NCBI RefSeq assembly: GCF_000445125.1
Contig: NZ_ATHL01000039.1
Location: 1-64,000, forward strand
Origin: Novosphingobium lindaniclasticum LE124
Lineage (GTDB): Bacteria > Pseudomonadota > Alphaproteobacteria > Sphingomonadales > Sphingomonadaceae
Direction: 5' to 3'
DNA length: 64,000 nucleotides
Shown here: piece after piece, positions 16,987 to 25,889 of the stretch
Numbering within the stretch: the first letter of the stretch is position 1
Layout: every line of letters begins with the position of its first letter
Notes under the pieces: generated by a model
Told to the model about the DNA's origin: nothing
What the model saw: only the letters and a program-made list of their open reading frames with translations
Databases searched by the model: none
Translations under genes and position numbers: made by a program

Positions 16987-17015
16987 CATATAGAAGTGAG
17001 GGGGGCCGCTGTCAA
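16987..17015 (-). promoter_or_regulatory. Sigma-70 type promoter of rpoBC
   Basis: On the minus strand TTGACA (17015-17010) is followed by exactly 17 nt and TATATG (16992-16987). The -35 box is a perfect consensus match. It points to rpoB, about 250 nt downstream, and no other gene lies between. Confidence 0.8.
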
Positions 17016-17120
17016 CGAAGCGGCGCATTTCCGCGCAGTGGGGCTTGCTCTTTTCACGTCCTCGTTGCGGCGATGAGAGGGCAGGGCCTGGATAGCTTCG
17101 ATCGTTAATCGGCAAATGAT
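17016..17120. other. Divergent gap, no gene seen
   Basis: The stretch separates the rpoBC promoter from the promoter of the plus-strand DUF2975 operon. I see no coding signal in it. Confidence 0.5.
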
Positions 17121-17193
17121 ATATCGTTTTTCAATATTATCGTTTGACGATATGCCGAATCGAGATTATTGAATTTCGATATCAGGCATATCG
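17121..17193 (+). promoter_or_regulatory. Promoter covered by CGATAT/ATATCG motif cluster (candidate operator)
   Basis: A core promoter TTGACG (17144-17149), 17 nt, TATTGA (17167-17172) lies in an AT-rich island. A 9-bp inverted repeat, CGATATGCC (17148-17156) and GGCATATCG (17185-17193), flanks the -10 and start. Further copies of the hexamer occur at 17121-17126 (ATATCG) and 17177-17182 (CGATAT). The arrangement suggests repression by a dimeric DNA-binding protein, possibly the XRE regulator at the end of the operon (inference). Confidence 0.5.
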
Positions 17194-17203
17194 GAGAACG
17201 AAA

Positions 17204-17389
17204 ATGATTGTCTCGAATTCGCAAAGCGCTTCTCGCTCTGTCGCCGTCATTCTCGCTCTGGCTTTCATGGCGGCGTTCTGGCTCCCCACCGTTTCCAGCC
17301 CCGTCCAGGCAGCGGGGGCGGCGAGTTCCCAGCAAGCGGAGCATGCGGTGCTCGTCATCGTCGCGCCTGCCGCGCCGGTATTGATGTAG
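17204..17389 (+). CDS. Small exported or membrane peptide of unknown function
   Basis: 61 residues from ATG 17204, chosen because GGAGA at 17193-17197 gives a well-spaced ribosome site. The N-terminal half is a basic/polar head plus a hydrophobic stretch (about 13-26, AVILALAFMAAFWLP) and a possible signal cleavage after PVQA. The rest (about 25 residues) is alanine- and valine-rich. I recognise no family. It leads a three-gene unit with a DUF2975 membrane protein and an XRE regulator, all on the plus strand and closely spaced. Confidence 0.6.
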   Translation: MIVSNSQSASRSVAVILALAFMAAFWLPTVSSPVQAAGAASSQQAEHAVLVIVAPAAPVLM

Positions 17390-17412
17390 TCGAAGCCCAA
17401 GGAGCCAGGACA

Positions 17413-17967
17413 ATGACCGCGACTTCCGCCATGAGCACGCTCACCCGCGATCCGCTGCTTGCCATCGCCAAGGGACTGCTATGGTTTCTCATGGCCAGCA
17501 TGGTCGTCGGCATCGCCGCGTGCCTCGTCGCCGTGCCGCTGCTGCTTTTCTTCCGCAACGACATCTCGGTGGAGATGGCGAAGGAAATGCCGCTCGTCCT
17601 GCCGCAGTTCTTCTGGGTGGTGAGCGGCATTCTGGTCGTCGCGGCGATGCTCTGCGCGGTGCTGTTTCGCATCTTTCAGCTGCTCAAGCGTATCGTCAGC
17701 ACCGTGGGCGAGGGTGATCCCTTCCTGCCCGAGAATGCCGTTCGACTCACGCAGATGGCGTGGCTCAGCCTGATCGTTCAGCTGTTCGGCCTGCCTCTCT
17801 CGGGCCTTGGTGCACTCATAAACAAGCTGGGCGAGGGCGAGACGCACCTCGACACGATGGGCGGGATCTCCGGCAACGGCCTCCTGCTGATGTTGATCCT
17901 GTTCATCCTCGCCCGGGTCTTCCGCAAGGGCGCCGAGATGCGCGCCGAACTCGAAGGAACCGTGTGA
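17413..17967 (+). CDS. DUF2975 family membrane protein
   Basis: 184 residues with AAGGAG upstream. Four hydrophobic segments are visible (about 24-46, 62-82, 116-136 and 155-172), and the DPFLPENAVRL segment is a hallmark of DUF2975 proteins. Such genes are typically followed by a very short XRE/YozG-type regulator, as here (stop and next start overlap TGATG). The biochemical function is unknown; the pair is usually regarded as a membrane protein with its own transcriptional regulator. Confidence 0.85.
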   Translation: MTATSAMSTLTRDPLLAIAKGLLWFLMASMVVGIAACLVAVPLLLFFRNDISVEMAKEMPLVLPQFFWVVSGILVVAAMLCAVLFRIFQLLKRIVSTVGEGDPFLPENAVRLTQMAWLSLIVQLFGLPLSGLGALINKLGEGETHLDTMGGISGNGLLLMLILFILARVFRKGAEMRAELEGTV

Positions 17968-18200
17968 TGGGCGACGACAGCAGCGAAGGAGGCAATATCG
18001 TGGTGAAGCTCGACGACTTGCTCTACGCCCGCCGCATGACGCTGACCGAACTGGCGGAGCGCATCGGCATCACGCTCGCCAATCTCTCGATCCTCAAGAC
18101 CGGCAAGGCCAAGGCGATCCGCTTCTCCACGCTGGAGGCGATCTGCCGGGAACTGGACTGCCAGCCGGGCGACCTGCTGGGATACGATCCGACGGTTTGA
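17967..18200 (+). CDS. Short XRE-family (YozG-like) transcriptional regulator
   Basis: 77 residues. A complete helix-turn-helix is seen in LAERIGITLANLSILKTGKAK, and the following FSTLEAICRELDCQPGDLL segment is the standard XRE C-terminal part of this subgroup. Translation is coupled to the DUF2975 gene by TGATG; an alternative GTG start at 18001 would shorten the product by 11 residues. It probably binds the promoter of its own operon; the inverted repeat at 17148-17193 is the obvious candidate site (inference). Confidence 0.88.
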   Translation: MGDDSSEGGNIVVKLDDLLYARRMTLTELAERIGITLANLSILKTGKAKAIRFSTLEAICRELDCQPGDLLGYDPTV

Positions 18201-18521
18201 AGTTCCCGCATTACCCGCGAATCGCTTGACTTCGGGCGCGCTTTCCTTCAGAGGCGCGCCCGAACCGTTGGGTTTCGGCCCATCGTTCATCCGTCCGAGA
18301 CAGTTGGTGCCCTCGATTTGCGGGGGCTTAATTTCCAGCCTAGACGGGGAACAGGAAATTTTCCGGCCCTCGCTCAAGAGCGTGGTGTCCATTCGGGTTT
18401 CGACCCGAAAACTCCTTCCCCATCGCCAACGGACTCGCCCGAAGTGCATCAGCGCTTCGGACAAACGTAGCCGGCCGTGCGGGGCGCAAGTCCCAAGCGG
18501 TCACATGTGAAGGAGTAAGGC
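18201..18521 (+). promoter_or_regulatory. rplJL promoter/leader region
   Basis: This 321-nt gap has no gene. It starts with an 11-bp stem TTCGGGCGCGC/GCGCGCCCGAA (18231-18241 with 18254-18264), possibly ending the upstream operon, although no U tract follows. A hairpin TTCGGGTTTCGACCCGAA occurs near 18393. A weak promoter-like pair TTGCGG-N17-TAGACG lies around 18317-18345. Ribosomal L10 leaders that bind L10-L12 are known from many bacteria; whether this leader is one cannot be told by eye. AAGGAG precedes the rplJ start. Confidence 0.45.
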
Positions 18522-19034
18522 ATGGATCGTTCGCAGAAAGCCGATTCGGTCGCCCAGCTCAACGCGGTCTTCAACGAGGTCGGCGTGGTGGTCATCACCC
18601 GCAACCTCGGCATGACGGTGGCTCAGTCCACCGCCCTGCGCGGCAAGATCCGTGACGCGGGCGCGACCTACAAGGTTGCGAAGAACAGTCTTGCCAAGCT
18701 TGCCATCGTGGATACCGACTATGCCGGTATCGACGACTTCCTGACCGGCCCGACGGCCATCGCCACTTCGGTGGACCCCGTCGCTGCTGCAAAGGCTGTC
18801 GTGGACTTCGCCAAGACGACCGACAAGATCGAGATCGTCGGCGGCGCGATGGGTTCGCAGGTTCTGGACGCAACGGGTGTCAAGGCTCTCGCCTCGATGC
18901 CCTCGCTCGACGAACTGCGCGCCAAGCTCATCGGCCTCGTTCAGGCTCCGGCGACCAAGATCGCCCAGCTTCAGACCGCTCCGGCGGCCAAGCTGGCGCG
19001 CGTCTTCGCTGCCTACGCCGACAAGGCTGCTTGA
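18522..19034 (+). CDS. rplJ: 50S ribosomal protein L10
   Basis: 170 residues, the normal size. L10 forms the base of the ribosomal stalk and binds L12 dimers through its C-terminal helix. The N-terminal [14 protein letters not shown], the core [19 protein letters not shown] and the C-terminal helix are typical of alphaproteobacterial L10. AAGGAG sits upstream. It is followed by rplL after 87 nt. Unlike in most bacteria, rpoBC do not follow but lie on the other strand beyond a three-gene operon. Confidence 0.98.
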   Translation: MDRSQKADSVAQLNAVFNEVGVVVITRNLGMTVAQSTALRGKIRDAGATYKVAKNSLAKLAIVDTDYAGIDDFLTGPTAIATSVDPVAAAKAVVDFAKTTDKIEIVGGAMGSQVLDATGVKALASMPSLDELRAKLIGLVQAPATKIAQLQTAPAAKLARVFAAYADKAA

Positions 19035-19121
19035 GTTCAAGCTTAAGCAACGCTTTTCTAACGATTTATTCCGCCGCTGGGCATGAGGCTCACGGTGGAC
19101 CACAGATCAGGAGTTATTATC

Positions 19122-19493
19122 ATGGCCGATATCGCCAAGCTTGTTGAAGAACTGTCGCAGCTGACCGTCCTCGAGGCCGCTGACCTCGCCAAGGCTCTCG
19201 AAGAAGCATGGGGCGTTTCCGCCGCTGCTGCCGTTGCCGTGGCTGCTGCCCCGGCCGGTGAAGCCGCTGCCGTCGAAGAAAAGACTGAATTCGACGTGAT
19301 CCTCACCGGCGACGGTGGCAAGAAGATCAACGTCATCAAGGAAGTCCGCGCCATCACCGGTCTGGGCCTGGCTGAAGCCAAGGCTCTCGTCGAAGGCGCT
19401 CCGAAGGCCGTCAAGGAAGGCGCTTCGAAGGCTGAAGCCGAAGAAATCAAGAAGAAGATCGAAGAAGCCGGCGGCACCGTCGAGCTCAAGTAA
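19122..19493 (+). CDS. rplL: 50S ribosomal protein L7/L12
   Basis: 123 residues. The N-terminal dimerisation part ([16 protein letters not shown]), an alanine-rich hinge (about 37-53) and the C-terminal factor-binding domain ([21 protein letters not shown]) are all present. L12 recruits and activates the translational GTPases. The ATG at 19122 follows AGGAG. A UUCG-loop terminator lies 67 nt beyond the stop, so rplJ-rplL form a complete unit. Confidence 0.99.
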   Translation: MADIAKLVEELSQLTVLEAADLAKALEEAWGVSAAAAVAVAAAPAGEAAAVEEKTEFDVILTGDGGKKINVIKEVRAITGLGLAEAKALVEGAPKAVKEGASKAEAEEIKKKIEEAGGTVELK

Positions 19494-19559
19494 TCTGCTG
19501 CGGGCCCTGGCCCGCGCCGATTATCGATCTTCTCGGTTCTTCCGAGCAGATGAAAAAGG

Positions 19560-19590
19560 AAGGGCGGCTCTTCGGAGCCGCCCTTTTCTT
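19560..19590 (+). terminator. rplJL terminator
   Basis: An 11-bp perfect stem (19560-19570 with 19575-19585) with a TTCG tetraloop followed by a T-rich tail. It closes the rplJ-rplL unit. Confidence 0.92.
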
Positions 19591-19625
19591 GTGCCGATCG
19601 GTCTGGAGAAACTACCGCCGCAAAG

Positions 19626-20057
19626 TCACTTCAGGGTTTCCAGATAGTCGATGACCTCCTGGCGCTTCTTTGGATCGGACACGCCGATGACCATCTTCGT
19701 GCCGGGCACCATCTTCATCGGTCCCTGCAGCCAGGTGTCGAGCGACTGCCGGTCCCAGGTCACGCCCGAGTTCCGGAGCGCCGGACTGAAGTTGAAGCCC
19801 GGTATGTCGCCGGCCCTCGTTCCGACTATGCCGAACAGCGAAGGACCGATCCCGTGCTTGCCCGGTTCCACCGAATGGCACGAGCGGCAGGTTGCGAAAG
19901 CGGCCGGGGCGCTGTCGGCCGCCACGGCCTGCGTCTTCACGGGAGCCTGCGTCGCCGTGAGCGACGGATCTTGATCTCCAGCACTTTCGCGTTCCTCGCT
20001 GCCGCAAGCGGTCAGCATCGCGACGGGCAAGGCTAGGAAGAAGGCTTTGAAAATCAC
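19626..20057 (-). CDS. Lipoprotein class I cytochrome c
   Basis: 143 residues. The N-terminus is a lipoprotein signal with lipobox MLTAC (Cys18). A 35-residue linker leads to a c-type heme site CRSCH (57-61), and Met122 in GTKMVIGV is the likely axial ligand. GPSLFGIVGTRAG between them is typical of small class I cytochromes c. The protein should be tethered to the periplasmic face of a membrane and shuttle electrons. No partner oxidase or reductase is nearby. The adjacent MATE exporter is divergent and probably unrelated. Confidence 0.92.
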   Translation of the reverse strand: MIFKAFFLALPVAMLTACGSEERESAGDQDPSLTATQAPVKTQAVAADSAPAAFATCRSCHSVEPGKHGIGPSLFGIVGTRAGDIPGFNFSPALRNSGVTWDRQSLDTWLQGPMKMVPGTKMVIGVSDPKKRQEVIDYLETLK

Positions 20058-20183
20058 GCAAGTTCTCCTGATCGCCGCCCGTTTTGACGAGGTCGGCCTC
20101 GGCCCGCGATGACCTAGAGCAAATTCGTCTCTCAGGAAGCGAATTGTGCTTTCACCGTTCCGGCCCTATCGCCCGGAGCGACA

Positions 20184-21563
20184 ATGGCTTCGCAACATCT
20201 CCCCTCGACTTTCCGCGCCGAAATGGGCGCAACCCTGCGCCTCGCCGGTCCCCTGGCGCTCGCGAACCTGCTGCAGATGGCGGTCTTCGCCACCGATGTG
20301 ATCTTCGTCGCGCGCCTGGGGCAACAGGCGCTGGCGGCGTCGAGCCTGGCGATCGCCATCGTCGCGCTGATGATGATGGGCATCAATGGCGTAACCGGCG
20401 CCGTCGCGCCACTGATCGCAGCGGAGATGGGCCGCCGCTTCAACTCGGTTCGCGAAGTGCGGCGCTCCGCACGCATGGCGCTATGGGTTGCCGTCCTGTT
20501 CAGCCTGGGCGCGATCGCCTTGTCGCAAATGGGCGAGCTGCTGATGACTGCGACGGGCCAGGACCCGAAGGTCTCCTCGCTTTCCGCGCATTTCCTCGAG
20601 ATCGTCAGCCTGGCCGTCTTGCCGATGACGATCGCCAATGTGCTGCGAACCTTCGTGTCCACCCTCGGCCGACCGTTCTTCGCGACCGTCATAACGGCGC
20701 TGGCGATCGGGGTGAACGCCTTGGGCAACTATGTGCTGGTCTTCGGCCACTTCGGTTTTCCGGCGCTCGGCCTGATGGGCTCGGCGCTTGCCAGCATCAC
20801 CACGGCGACCGTCATGGTGCTCGCCTATGCCCTGGCCATCCGTAGCGACCGCCGGCTGCGGCGTTACCATGTGTTCGGACGCATCTGGCGGCCCGAATGG
20901 CAGCGCCTGCGCCAGATCCTCGCGCTCGGCCTGCCGATTGCCGCGACGCTGATCGCCGAGGGCGGCCTGTTCAGCGGCGCCGCCTTCCTGGTGGGCCGCA
21001 TCGGCGAAGCGCAGCTTGCGGCGCACACGGTGGCGCTGCAGATCGCTGCCTTCGCGTTTCAGGTGCCGTTCGGCGTGGGTCAAGCGGCCACGATCCGCGT
21101 GGGCTATCACTACGGAGCGGGCAATCGGGCAGGGATCGGCCATGCAGGCTGGGCGGCGATCGCCATCGCGATGATGTTCATGGTCGTTTCCGCCTCCACC
21201 ATGTTGCTGGCGCCGCGCTTCATCCTCTCAGCCTATGTCGATGTAGACGCCCCGCAGAATGCGCTGCTCGTCGGCTTTGCGCTGCATTATCTTTTCGTGG
21301 CGGCGATATTCCAGCTCACCGACGGCCTCCAGGCGGTAGCCGCAGGTGCCCTGCGCGGCATCCAGGACACGCGCGTGCCGATGGCCATCGCCCTGTTCGG
21401 TTACTGGGCAGCCGGGTTCGCGACATCGGCCGTATTGGGCCTGTTCACGCCGCTCGAGGGCGTCGGCGTATGGATCGGACTTGCCGTGGGCCTCACCGTG
21501 GCTGCATTGCTGCTGATCGCCCGCTGGCACTGGCGTGAAGAGTTCCATCTCGACAGGGTGTAA
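20184..21563 (+). CDS. MATE family efflux transporter
   Basis: 459 residues, the usual MATE length, with about twelve hydrophobic helices. The N-terminal LAGPLALANLLQMAVFATD and the internal QLAAHTVALQIAAFAFQVP segment are typical of the NorM-like group. MATE proteins export cationic drugs or metabolites in exchange for sodium ions or protons across the inner membrane. The substrate is unknown. A divergent 126-nt gap separates it from the cytochrome gene; groESL follow on the same strand with their own promoter. Confidence 0.93.
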   Translation: MASQHLPSTFRAEMGATLRLAGPLALANLLQMAVFATDVIFVARLGQQALAASSLAIAIVALMMMGINGVTGAVAPLIAAEMGRRFNSVREVRRSARMALWVAVLFSLGAIALSQMGELLMTATGQDPKVSSLSAHFLEIVSLAVLPMTIANVLRTFVSTLGRPFFATVITALAIGVNALGNYVLVFGHFGFPALGLMGSALASITTATVMVLAYALAIRSDRRLRRYHVFGRIWRPEWQRLRQILALGLPIAATLIAEGGLFSGAAFLVGRIGEAQLAAHTVALQIAAFAFQVPFGVGQAATIRVGYHYGAGNRAGIGHAGWAAIAIAMMFMVVSASTMLLAPRFILSAYVDVDAPQNALLVGFALHYLFVAAIFQLTDGLQAVAAGALRGIQDTRVPMAIALFGYWAAGFATSAVLGLFTPLEGVGVWIGLAVGLTVAALLLIARWHWREEFHLDRV

Positions 21564-21619
21564 CGCTCTCGTCTCATCCTGCATCCATACCGGACGAGAA
21601 ATTTTTGCCGGGCCTGCGC

Positions 21620-21648
21620 TTGACGCCGCTTCAGGGCCGAACCATATC
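21620..21648 (+). promoter_or_regulatory. groESL promoter
   Basis: TTGACG (21620-21625), 17 nt, CATATC (21643-21648). The surrounding CTTGACG and CCATAT also resemble RpoH (sigma-32) boxes of alphaproteobacteria, so both sigma factors could use it. The start site would fall just before the CIRCE element. Confidence 0.65.
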
Positions 21649-21656
21649 CACGGCCG

Positions 21657-21683
21657 TTGGCACTCTCCGAGTGTGAGTGCCAA
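21657..21683 (+). promoter_or_regulatory. CIRCE element (HrcA operator)
   Basis: TTGGCACTC (21657-21665), nine bases, GAGTGCCAA (21675-21683): a perfect inverted repeat that matches the CIRCE consensus TTAGCACTC-N9-GAGTGCTAA except at one position per arm. HrcA binding here represses groESL in the absence of heat stress. It lies 44 nt upstream of groES. Confidence 0.95.
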
Positions 21684-21727
21684 TTCCAGTTTTTGCCCTT
21701 TTTGTTCGTTGGATAAGGGAGAATCCC

Positions 21728-22015
21728 ATGACTTTCCGCCCGCTGCACGACCGTGTTCTCGTGCGCCGCGTCGAGGCCGAAGAAAAGACGGCCGGTGGCA
21801 TCATCATCCCCGACAGCGCCAAGGAAAAGCCCGCTGAAGGCGAAATCGTCGCCGTCGGCACCGGCGCCCGCGTTGAAAACGGTACCATCACCCCCCTCGA
21901 CGTCAAGGTTGGCGACCGCGTGCTGTTCGGCAAGTGGTCCGGCACCGAAGTCAAGGTTGGCGGTGAAGACCTGCTGATCATGAAGGAATCGGACATTCTG
22001 GGCGTGATCGGCTGA
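21728..22015 (+). CDS. groES: Co-chaperonin GroES
   Basis: 95 residues. GroES caps the GroEL ring during folding. The N-terminal [20 protein letters not shown], which contains the mobile loop ([12 protein letters not shown]), and the [15 protein letters not shown] strand are diagnostic. ATG 21728 was chosen over an upstream in-frame ATG that lies within the CIRCE leader. It is followed by groEL after 47 nt in a CIRCE-controlled operon. Confidence 0.98.
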   Translation: MTFRPLHDRVLVRRVEAEEKTAGGIIIPDSAKEKPAEGEIVAVGTGARVENGTITPLDVKVGDRVLFGKWSGTEVKVGGEDLLIMKESDILGVIG

Positions 22016-22059
22016 TCACCCGAATTTCCGCATTTTTCACATTTTCTGGAAGGATTTAA

Positions 22060-23706
<1,647 letters not shown>

Positions 23707-23733
23707 GCCACTCACGTCACCGACGGGAATTGG

Positions 23734-23767
23734 GGCCGGAGAGAGCGATCTCTCCGGCCTTTTTCTT
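23734..23767 (+). terminator. groESL terminator
   Basis: An 11-bp stem GGCCGGAGAGA/TCTCTCCGGCC (23734-23744 with 23749-23759), loop GCGA, followed by TTTTTCTTT. Confidence 0.93.
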
Positions 23768-23798
23768 TGCTGCGACGGTACCAAGTGTCACCGACCCT

Positions 23799-23874
23799 CG
23801 TCACCGCGAGCGTAGCGGCGCAATCAGAGTTCCGCAGAGCCGCTCTGGATTGCTTCGCTACGCTTGCAATGACG
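23799..23874. repeat. Intergenic palindromic repeat (REP-like)
   Basis: A 76-nt imperfect palindrome. The left arm CGTCACCGCGAGCGTAGCGG and the inverted right arm CGTCATTGCAAGCGTAGCGA match at most positions, with an inner hairpin around AGAGTTCCGC. Such extragenic palindromes are dispersed in many sphingomonad genomes (recollection, not checked). Its copy number cannot be seen from one window. Confidence 0.6.
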
Positions 23875-24062
23875 ACCAGGCCGTGGGTGCCGTGGAAATC
23901 ACGCTGTTCGGCCAGCGAAAGGATTCGTTCATCCGCGCGAAAGGATTGTTCGATTCCAAGCAATTGCCCGCATGGTTCATGCAGTTCATCGCGCAGGGCT
24001 GGCGCTTTGCCTTATTGTCGTTAACTGTTCGGGAACATGAACAGGATTAGGGTGGGATCTGC
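23875..24062. other. Upstream region of the serine hydrolase gene
   Basis: No gene is evident. CTGTTC (24025-24030) and GAACAG (24039-24044) form a 6-bp inverted repeat 19 nt before the ATG and could be an operator; it does not fit the alphaproteobacterial LexA direct-repeat pattern. Confidence 0.35.
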
Positions 24063-25145
24063 ATGATCGGGGCAGACGAACTCATCGCGCGGTGCCGTAA
24101 AGGGGCCCGGCGCTTTCTTCACGTTGCGGCTGCCGGCGCGGTGAGCCTGTCGCTCGGCGTTCTGGCGCCGGCTCAAGCACAAGTGCGGCCTCTCGCCTCT
24201 GTGCCTCTCGCGGCGGGCGCTCAAGCGGCCGGCATCGACGATGTGCAGGATTCGTTCGACTCGGTATTCGGGACCGAACGGCGCTCGCCCCGCAGCTACT
24301 CCAGCGATTTCGGCAAGCAGCTGGCTTCGGTAGCGGAGGCCTCGCGCGGGCGGATCGGCGTGGCAGCGATCGACCTGTCCAGCGGTCGCATGGTCGACGT
24401 GCTCGGCAACCAGCGCTTCCCGATGGCCAGCACCAGCAAGATCGCCATTGCCGCGACGTTCCTGGAAGGCGTGGACAAAGGCAAGTGGTCGCTCTCCAGC
24501 GAGTTCCCGCTGATGGTACCGGTGCCATCGGCGCCGTTCTCCAGTGCGATCGCCCCGGTTCGCCCCGGCACCTACATGAGCGCGCGCCAGCTGATCGAGA
24601 TCATGATCACCCGGTCCAACAACTATGCCACCGACGCCTTGCTCAAGGTCGTCGGCGGACCTTCGGCGGTGAATGCCTGGGTGCGTCGCACCGGTATCGA
24701 GGAGTGGCACATAGACCGCGACATCGCGACTCTGGTGCGTGACGACGGCGCGATCGACCCCGCGCGGGTCGTCGACAAGCGCGACAGCGCCACGCCGATC
24801 GCCATGGCGCAGCTCCTCTCGGGCATCTACCAGGGCAAGTGGATGAGCAAGCAGGGCCGCGACGTCCTGCTGGGCGCTATGAGCCGCACCGTCACCGGCA
24901 AACGCCGGATACGCGCCGGACTGCCGGCCGAAGTGTCGGTCTCCCACAAGACCGGATCGCTCAACAATACCTCCAGCGATATCGGCATCATCGAGACCCC
25001 GGACGGCCGGGCCTATGCCGTGGCGATCTACGTCACCGGCCAGGGTACCCGCCCGAACCGCGAAGCCCGGATCGCCAGCATCGCCCGCACGATCTACGAA
25101 GGCTATCGGGCAGAAGGTTCTTCCTACCGCACGGCTGCCCGCTAG
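24063..25145 (+). CDS. Exported class A beta-lactamase-like serine hydrolase
   Basis: 360 residues with an N-terminal signal (hydrophobic 21-36, cleavage near AQAQ at 40). The penicillin-binding fold motifs are present: SxxK as Ser123-T-S-Lys126, SNN at 185-187 (the SDN equivalent), and KTG at 296-298. The omega-loop region reads IEEWHIDRDIATL; aligned to class A enzymes (RLDRxExxLN), the deacylating Glu166 and Asn170 positions are not conserved. The protein may acylate but hydrolyse penicillins poorly, or act as a peptidase/esterase. It is therefore called serine hydrolase rather than beta-lactamase. Located in the periplasm. Confidence 0.82.
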   Translation: MIGADELIARCRKGARRFLHVAAAGAVSLSLGVLAPAQAQVRPLASVPLAAGAQAAGIDDVQDSFDSVFGTERRSPRSYSSDFGKQLASVAEASRGRIGVAAIDLSSGRMVDVLGNQRFPMASTSKIAIAATFLEGVDKGKWSLSSEFPLMVPVPSAPFSSAIAPVRPGTYMSARQLIEIMITRSNNYATDALLKVVGGPSAVNAWVRRTGIEEWHIDRDIATLVRDDGAIDPARVVDKRDSATPIAMAQLLSGIYQGKWMSKQGRDVLLGAMSRTVTGKRRIRAGLPAEVSVSHKTGSLNNTSSDIGIIETPDGRAYAVAIYVTGQGTRPNREARIASIARTIYEGYRAEGSSYRTAAR

Positions 25146-25227
25146 GGGGCCAGGCCACCGAGGCTTCCTTGGCTGTGCCCCTGGCCGCCAGGACCACACC
25201 TCTTTCGGTTCAAGCAGTCAACTTCAC

Positions 25228-25259
25228 AAAAAAAGCGCCCCGGATTCGGTCCGGAGCGC
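25228..25259 (-). terminator. Terminator of the lipoprotein gene
   Basis: GCGCCCCGGA/TCCGGAGCGC (25235-25244 with 25250-25259, one mismatch) with a run of seven A at 25228-25234 giving a U tract on the minus strand. It lies 46 nt past the minus-strand lipoprotein gene and may also stop the convergent serine hydrolase transcript. Confidence 0.8.
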
Positions 25260-25305
25260 CCTTGTCCAACGGACCACCGGGCGCGAAGCCCGGTGTCCGC
25301 GAAGA

Positions 25306-25641
25306 TCAGTGCGGTTCGTTGTTGTTGTGCGGGGTGCTCTCCGCATCGGTGACGTCGGCAGCGGCCTTTTCGGCATCGGCGGCGATGTCGTCGGTGGTCT
25401 TCTCGGCCTTCTTGGCGGCGTCGGCGGCAGCGTTCTTCACGCCATCGGCCGCCTCGTCGGCGACGTTCGAGGCCTTGTCGCCGAGATCGCTGACGGCATC
25501 GCCCACGTCGTTGGCGGCTTCCGACATGTCACCGGCGGCCGAAGTCGCGGTTTCCGAAGCGGCATCCTGCGTCTTCTCCGAGCAGGCGGCGAGCGACAGG
25601 GCTGCAACGGCGGCAGTGGCGGCGATAACGATCTTGCGCAT
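25306..25641 (-). CDS. Small amphipathic-helix lipoprotein
   Basis: 111 residues from ATG 25641. A lipoprotein signal ends in the lipobox LSLAAC (Cys20). The mature part is almost wholly alanine, aspartate and lysine in an 11-residue-like periodicity (DAVSDLGDKASNVADEAAD), as in LEA- or apolipoprotein-like amphipathic helices, then a short HNNN tail. It probably lies along a membrane or the peptidoglycan. No function is known; similar envelope-stress lipoproteins are common in sphingomonads. Strong codon repetition makes precise family assignment hard. Confidence 0.75.
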   Translation of the reverse strand: MRKIVIAATAAVAALSLAACSEKTQDAASETATSAAGDMSEAANDVGDAVSDLGDKASNVADEAADGVKNAAADAAKKAEKTTDDIAADAEKAAADVTDAESTPHNNNEPH

Positions 25642-25889
25642 GTTCTCGGTATTCCCTCGTTTGCTAAAAAGCGCTTGCTGAAAAGACAAACCCTGTAAGC
25701 CCTGCCGCGGATGCGGGCAGCTTCCCCCCGTGAGGAGCGAAACTAGGCCGCTCGCGAGTACGTTTCAAGCAGTCGCGGGCAAACGGTGGGGGAGCGAATT
25801 TGTTCCCGGCCGATTGCGCTGGGCGATTTCACCGGTCTCGTCGCAGAGGCTTGCTGACGGCCAGCCTGCGCGCTGCTAGGGGTCTTGCC

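Noticed and set aside
20110..20155. Imperfect inverted repeat AGCAAATTCG/CGAATTGTGCT in the cytochrome-MATE gap
   Set aside because: It is short, imperfect and has neither a U tract nor a nearby promoter pattern; not enough to call an operator or terminator.
24025..24044. A LexA box upstream of the serine hydrolase
   Set aside because: The site is an inverted repeat CTGTTC-N8-GAACAG, whereas alphaproteobacterial LexA binds the direct repeat GTTC-N7-GTTC.
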